Source of the DNA: Nonomuraea endophytica
GTDB lineage: Bacteria > Actinomycetota > Actinomycetes > Streptosporangiales > Streptosporangiaceae
Length of the DNA stretch: 64,000 nucleotides
Assembly: GCF_014203235.1 (NCBI RefSeq)
Contig: NZ_JACHIN010000006.1
Span: 310,001 to 374,000 of the forward strand
Direction: 5' to 3'
Positions 59,909-64,000 of the stretch are shown here, in pieces (position 1 is the stretch's first letter; each line of letters starts with the position of its first letter). A program made the translations under genes and the position numbers. The notes under the pieces were generated by a model. That model did not search any database, was not told where the DNA came from, and was given only the letters and a program-made list of their open reading frames with translations.

Positions 59909-60873
59909 ACCGGGGCGGTTACCTGGTCCGGCGGCTCGCCTCGGCCCTCGCCACCGTCGCGGCGGCGGCTGTGATCAACTTCGTGCTCTTCCGGGCCGCG
60001 CCGGGCGACGCGGCCACGCAGTACCAGATGTGCCGGACCTGCAGCGCCGAGTTCCGCGACTACCTGCGCGCGGAGCTCGGCCTGGACCGGCCGCTGCTGG
60101 AGCAGTTCTGGCTGTACGTCTCCGCGCTGCTGCGCGGGGACCTCGGCCACTCCTTCCAGACGCGGCGGCCGGTGTGGGACGAGCTGGCCGGGCCGCTGGC
60201 CAACACCCTGCCGATGGTGGGGCTCGGGCTGGCGTTCGGGCTCGCGCTCGGCCTGGTCATCGGGGTCGTCGCGGCCTGGCGGCGGGGCACGGCGGCCGAC
60301 TGGGCGCCGCTGTCGGCCTCGATGTTCCTGTCGGTGCTGCCCATCCAGTGGATCGGGCTGATGTTGCTGCTGCTGTTCGGCGGCATGCTGCCGACCGGCG
60401 GCATCTCCGACCCCTACCTGCGCTTCAGCGATCCGTCGTGGTGGCAGGTGCTCGGCGACCGGCTGGAGCACCTGGCGCTGCCGTCGCTGGCGATCGGGCT
60501 GGCCTGGTGCGGTTCGTGGGCGCTGATCGCGCGTTCGGCGCTGGTCGGGGCGCTCGGCGAGGACTACATCCTCACCGCGCGCGCCAAGGGCCTGACGAGC
60601 TGGCGGATCGTGCGCCGTTACGCGCTGCCGAACTCGCTGCTGCCGATCACCACGCTGATCTTCCTCACGTTCGGCTACATCGTCGCCGGGTCGTTGCTGG
60701 TGGAGACCGTGTTCTCCTATCCGGGCATCGGGCTGGCCCTCTACCAGGCGGTCCAGAACCGCGACTACGCCGTGCTCCAGGGCGGGTTCCTGCTCCTGAC
60801 GGCGGCGATCGTGGTCGCGAACCTGCTGGCCGACCTGCTCTATCTCAAGCTCGATCCGAGGATCAGGACATGA
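59905..60873 (+). CDS. Dpp/Opp-type ABC permease 1 (DppB-like)
   Basis: This 322-aa inner-membrane permease has six helices. It opens YLVRRLASALATVAAAAVIN with FVLFRAAPGD, the standard start of DppB. LGLDRPLLEQFWLYVSALLR and GDLGHSF follow, and the coupling EAA loop is EDYILTARAKGLTSWRIVRR near 215. GYIVAGSLLVETVFSYPGIG follows. A pair of cysteines in QMCRTCSAEF after helix 1 is less usual. The start is ATG 59905 in a 4-base overlap with the binding protein. Confidence 0.94.
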   Translation: MNRGGYLVRRLASALATVAAAAVINFVLFRAAPGDAATQYQMCRTCSAEFRDYLRAELGLDRPLLEQFWLYVSALLRGDLGHSFQTRRPVWDELAGPLANTLPMVGLGLAFGLALGLVIGVVAAWRRGTAADWAPLSASMFLSVLPIQWIGLMLLLLFGGMLPTGGISDPYLRFSDPSWWQVLGDRLEHLALPSLAIGLAWCGSWALIARSALVGALGEDYILTARAKGLTSWRIVRRYALPNSLLPITTLIFLTFGYIVAGSLLVETVFSYPGIGLALYQAVQNRDYAVLQGGFLLLTAAIVVANLLADLLYLKLDPRIRT

Positions 60874-61747
60874 ACGTGCTGCGCAGGTATCCGGGCGGCG
60901 CGCTCGGGGCGGTCATGCTCGCCGCGATCGTCGTCCTGGCCGTGCTCGCCCCGTGGATCGCGCCCTACACGAGCCACGAGAAGGTCGGCGCGGTCTACCA
61001 GCCGCCCTCGGCGGCGCATCCGCTGGGCCTGGACGACGCGGGCATCGACATGGTGACGCTCCTGCTGTGGGGCGCGCGCACGTCGCTGCTGGTCGGGTTC
61101 GCCGCCGCGCTGATCGCCGTCGTGGTCGGCGGCGCGATCGGCCTGGCCGCCGGGTACGCGGGCGGGCGCGCCGACGCCGTGCTGATGCGGCTGACCGACT
61201 ACATGCTGGTGATCCCGGACATCCCGCTGCTGCTGATCGTCGCGGCGGTGTGGGGGCGCAGCATGACCGGCGTCGTGGCCATCATCGGGCTGCTGTCGTG
61301 GCCCCGGCTGGCGCGCGTGGTGCGCGCGGAGGCGCTGAGCGTGCGCGAACGCGCGTACGTGAAAAGGGCGCTGACCATCGGCGCGGGGAACCTGCGGATC
61401 GTGGCGACCCACGTGCTCCCGCACGTCGTGCCGCTGCTGCTGACGCTGGCGATCTTCGCGGTGGGCAACGCCATCCTGGTCGAGACCGCCATCGCCTTCC
61501 TCGGCCTCGGCGACCCGTCGGCCGTGTCCTGGGGGCGGCTCATCCAGAACGCTTTCGCCGGGCAAGCCGTCTCCCGTGACGCCTGGTGGGCGATCGTGCC
61601 GCCCGGTCTGGCGGTCGGCTGCCTGATCCTGGCGTGCACGCTGATCGGCCGGGCGCTGGAGGACCACCTCAACCCCCGGCTGCGCGCCGGGCACCTGTCG
61701 GTGCGGACGTTCCGCCTGGCTCCGGTCCCGTCGGGAGGTGAGCGCTG

Positions 61748-61748
<1 letters not shown>
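60870..61748 (+). CDS. Dpp/Opp-type ABC permease 2 (DppC-like)
   Basis: This 292-aa permease is the partner of the DppB-like subunit. Its N-terminus is short (MNVLRRYPGGALGAVMLAAI), followed by APWIAPYTSHEK and HPLGLDDAGIDMVTLLLWGA, a DppC hallmark. The coupling loop is RERAYVKRALTIGAGNLRIV near 170. The end has ETAIAFLGLGDPSAVSWGRL. The start overlaps the previous stop by 4 bases, and the stop shares one base with the following ATPase start. Confidence 0.94.
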
Positions 61749-62688
<940 letters not shown>

Positions 62689-62692
<4 letters not shown>

Positions 62693-63690
62693 GCCTGCTC
62701 GAAGTCGACGGCCTGGCCACGCACTTCCGCCTGCGCGGACGGCCGCGCCGGGTGGTGCGCGCGGTGGACGGCGTCTCCTTCACCGTCGCACCCGGCGAGC
62801 TGCTGGCCCTGGTGGGCGAGTCGGGGTCGGGCAAGACGACCACCGCCCAGTCGGTGCTGCGGATGACCGACCCGACCGCGGGCACGGTCAGGTTCGCCGG
62901 CCAGGACATCACCGGCTTGAGCCGGCGCCGGCTCAAGCCGGTGCGCCGCCGCATGCAGGTCGTCTTCCAGGACCCGTACGAGTCGCTGGACCCGCGCTTC
63001 CGCATCGGCCGCTCCGTGGCCGAGCCGCTGGCCGTGCACGGCGTCGGCACCCGCGCCGAACGCCGCGACCTGGTCCTGGCCGCGCTCGAACGCGCCGGCC
63101 TGTCACCGGCCGCCGCCTTCGCCGAGCGCTATCCGCACGAGCTGTCCGGCGGCCAGCGGCAGCGGGCGGCGATCGCCGCCGCGCTGGTCCTGGAGCCCGA
63201 GCTGCTCGTCGCCGACGAGCCCGTCTCGATGCTGGACGTGTCGGTACGCGCCGGTGTGCTGGCGTTGTTCGACGAGCTGCGGGCAGCGGGCCTGGGCATC
63301 CTGATGATCACGCACGACCTGTCCACCACGGCCGCGCACGCCGACCGGATCGCGGTCATGTACCTGGGCCGCATCGTCGAGGAAGGACCGGCGGCCGAGG
63401 TCATCGCCAACCCGGTCCACCCCTACACGCGCGCGCTCGTCGCCGCCGTCCCCCGGGCGGGCGAGGAGCGCCGCCCGATCCCCATCAAGGCCGGTGAACC
63501 GCCGGACCCTGCGGCCATCCCCGCCGGGTGCCGCTTCCATCCGCGCTGCCCGGTCGCGCGGGACGAGTGCCGCCGCGACGATCCGGCCCTGGCCGTGGTC
63601 TCCGGCGCGCATCGTGCCGCGTGCCCGGTGAACCTGGCGCCGGCCGTACCGACCGAGGAGGAGCAGTGCGCCCCGTCCCGTCCCCGATGA
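62689..63690 (+). CDS. Dpp/Opp-type ABC ATPase 2 (DppF-like)
   Basis: This 333-aa ATPase has Walker A GESGSGKTTTAQSVLRM, VVFQDPYESLDPRFRIG, signature LSGGQRQRAAIAAALVL and Walker B LLVADEPVSMLDVSVRAG, in which the usual PTSALD reads PVSMLD as in many DppF proteins. The C-terminus has CRFHPRCPVARDECRR with the family cysteines. It starts at ATG 62689 and overlaps the following hydrolase gene by 25 bases. Confidence 0.95.
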
Positions 63691-64000
63691 ACCCGCCCCC
63701 CGTCCTCGCCGGCCTCGACGAGATCGTGGTGTCCGCGCTGGCCCGCCACCGGGTGCCCGGCTGCTCGGTCGCGATCGCGCACGGCGGGCGGCACTGGACC
63801 GGCGCGTACGGCCTGGCCAGGACCGACCCCGAGCAGCCGTTCCTGCCGCAGACGCGGATCCCGGTCGCCTCGATGACCAAGCCGTTCACGGCCACGGCGG
63901 TCCTGGCGCTGGCCGAGGCCGGAGCCGTCGACCTGGACCAGCCGGTACGCCGCTACCTGCCCGGCTTCCGCGTCGCCGACGAGGAAGCCACCGCGTCGGC
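63666..64000 (+). CDS. Beta-lactamase-fold hydrolase, 5' part (cut by window end)
   Basis: The first 111 residues of a serine hydrolase of the beta-lactamase/DD-peptidase superfamily are visible. SxxK is in IPVASMTKPFTATAVLA near residue 66, preceded by RHRVPGCSVAIAHGGRHWTG. The YxN and third motifs would lie beyond the window. I take GTG 63666 because GGAGG lies 4 bases upstream; ATG 63687 is an alternative. As the last visible gene of the PucR-side operon it is likely a D-aminopeptidase or esterase acting on the imported compound, and not a resistance enzyme. Confidence 0.85.
   Translation, partial: MRPVPSPMNPPPVLAGLDEIVVSALARHRVPGCSVAIAHGGRHWTGAYGLARTDPEQPFLPQTRIPVASMTKPFTATAVLALAEAGAVDLDQPVRRYLPGFRVADEEATAS

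Overview
The window is about 64 kb of very GC-rich DNA with frequent GTG starts, tight 1-4 base stop/start overlaps and actinobacterial gene families: an Lgt of actinobacterial type, DtxR/IdeR-type iron boxes, FecBCD plus SIP siderophore uptake, nSTAND-WD40 proteins, PucR and MmyB-like regulators. This fits a filamentous actinomycete, with Streptosporangiaceae (for example Nonomuraea) my best guess. That guess rests on overall style, not on a marker gene. I see no rRNA, tRNA, CRISPR array, transposase or phage module, and no gene-free stretch longer than about 300 bases.

Layout. 1-1.85 kb: the tail of a plus-strand gene, then a NarL-type response regulator and its histidine kinase. 1.96-2.76 kb: lgt. 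2.75-11.0 kb: a siderophore uptake locus. A pair of exporter-type ABC half-transporters (minus) diverges from a binding lipoprotein, a SIP-family reductase, two FecCD permeases and an ATPase (plus), with two iron boxes in the shared promoter region. 11.0-14.3 kb: a TetR regulator, a 21-bp palindromic operator, an exported amidohydrolase and an isonitrile-hydratase-like PfpI protein.

14.3-31.2 kb, minus strand: the most unusual part. A tightly packed six-gene operon encodes a small protein, an M14-type zinc carboxypeptidase, a DUF6603 protein and three large uncharacterised proteins (877, 1210 and 499 aa). None has a visible signal peptide or membrane segment. A 1223-aa HTH-nSTAND-TM-WD40 receptor-like protein follows on the same strand after about 200 bases. 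I regard this as the best candidate for an undescribed system.

31.3-35.3 kb: a lipid kinase, an orphan ABC-2 permease, a short-chain dehydrogenase with an MmyB-like regulator, and a small secreted protein. 35.4-46.99 kb: a carbohydrate locus. A DeoR regulator and a solo sugar-ABC ATPase (minus) diverge from a PA14-GH2 exported glycosidase and a complete YtfQ/YtfR/YtfT/YjfF-like importer (plus). A sulfotransferase and a GH43-like beta-propeller protein follow. 47.0-53.8 kb: a second two-component system, an exported esterase, a serine beta-lactamase-like hydrolase, and a coupled PaiB-like protein plus YtcJ-type amidohydrolase. 54-64 kb: a PucR regulator diverging from a catabolic operon of DUF917, a HyuA/OplA-type hydantoinase, a complete Dpp/Opp-type importer and a beta-lactamase-fold hydrolase cut by the window end. 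The natural reading is uptake and opening of a cyclic amide or peptide-like compound.

Four unrelated short tandem repeats (units of 24, 18, 21-22 and 14 bp) each lie at or just past the 3' end of a gene. A perfect 16-bp stem-loop separates the convergent amidohydrolase and PucR genes.
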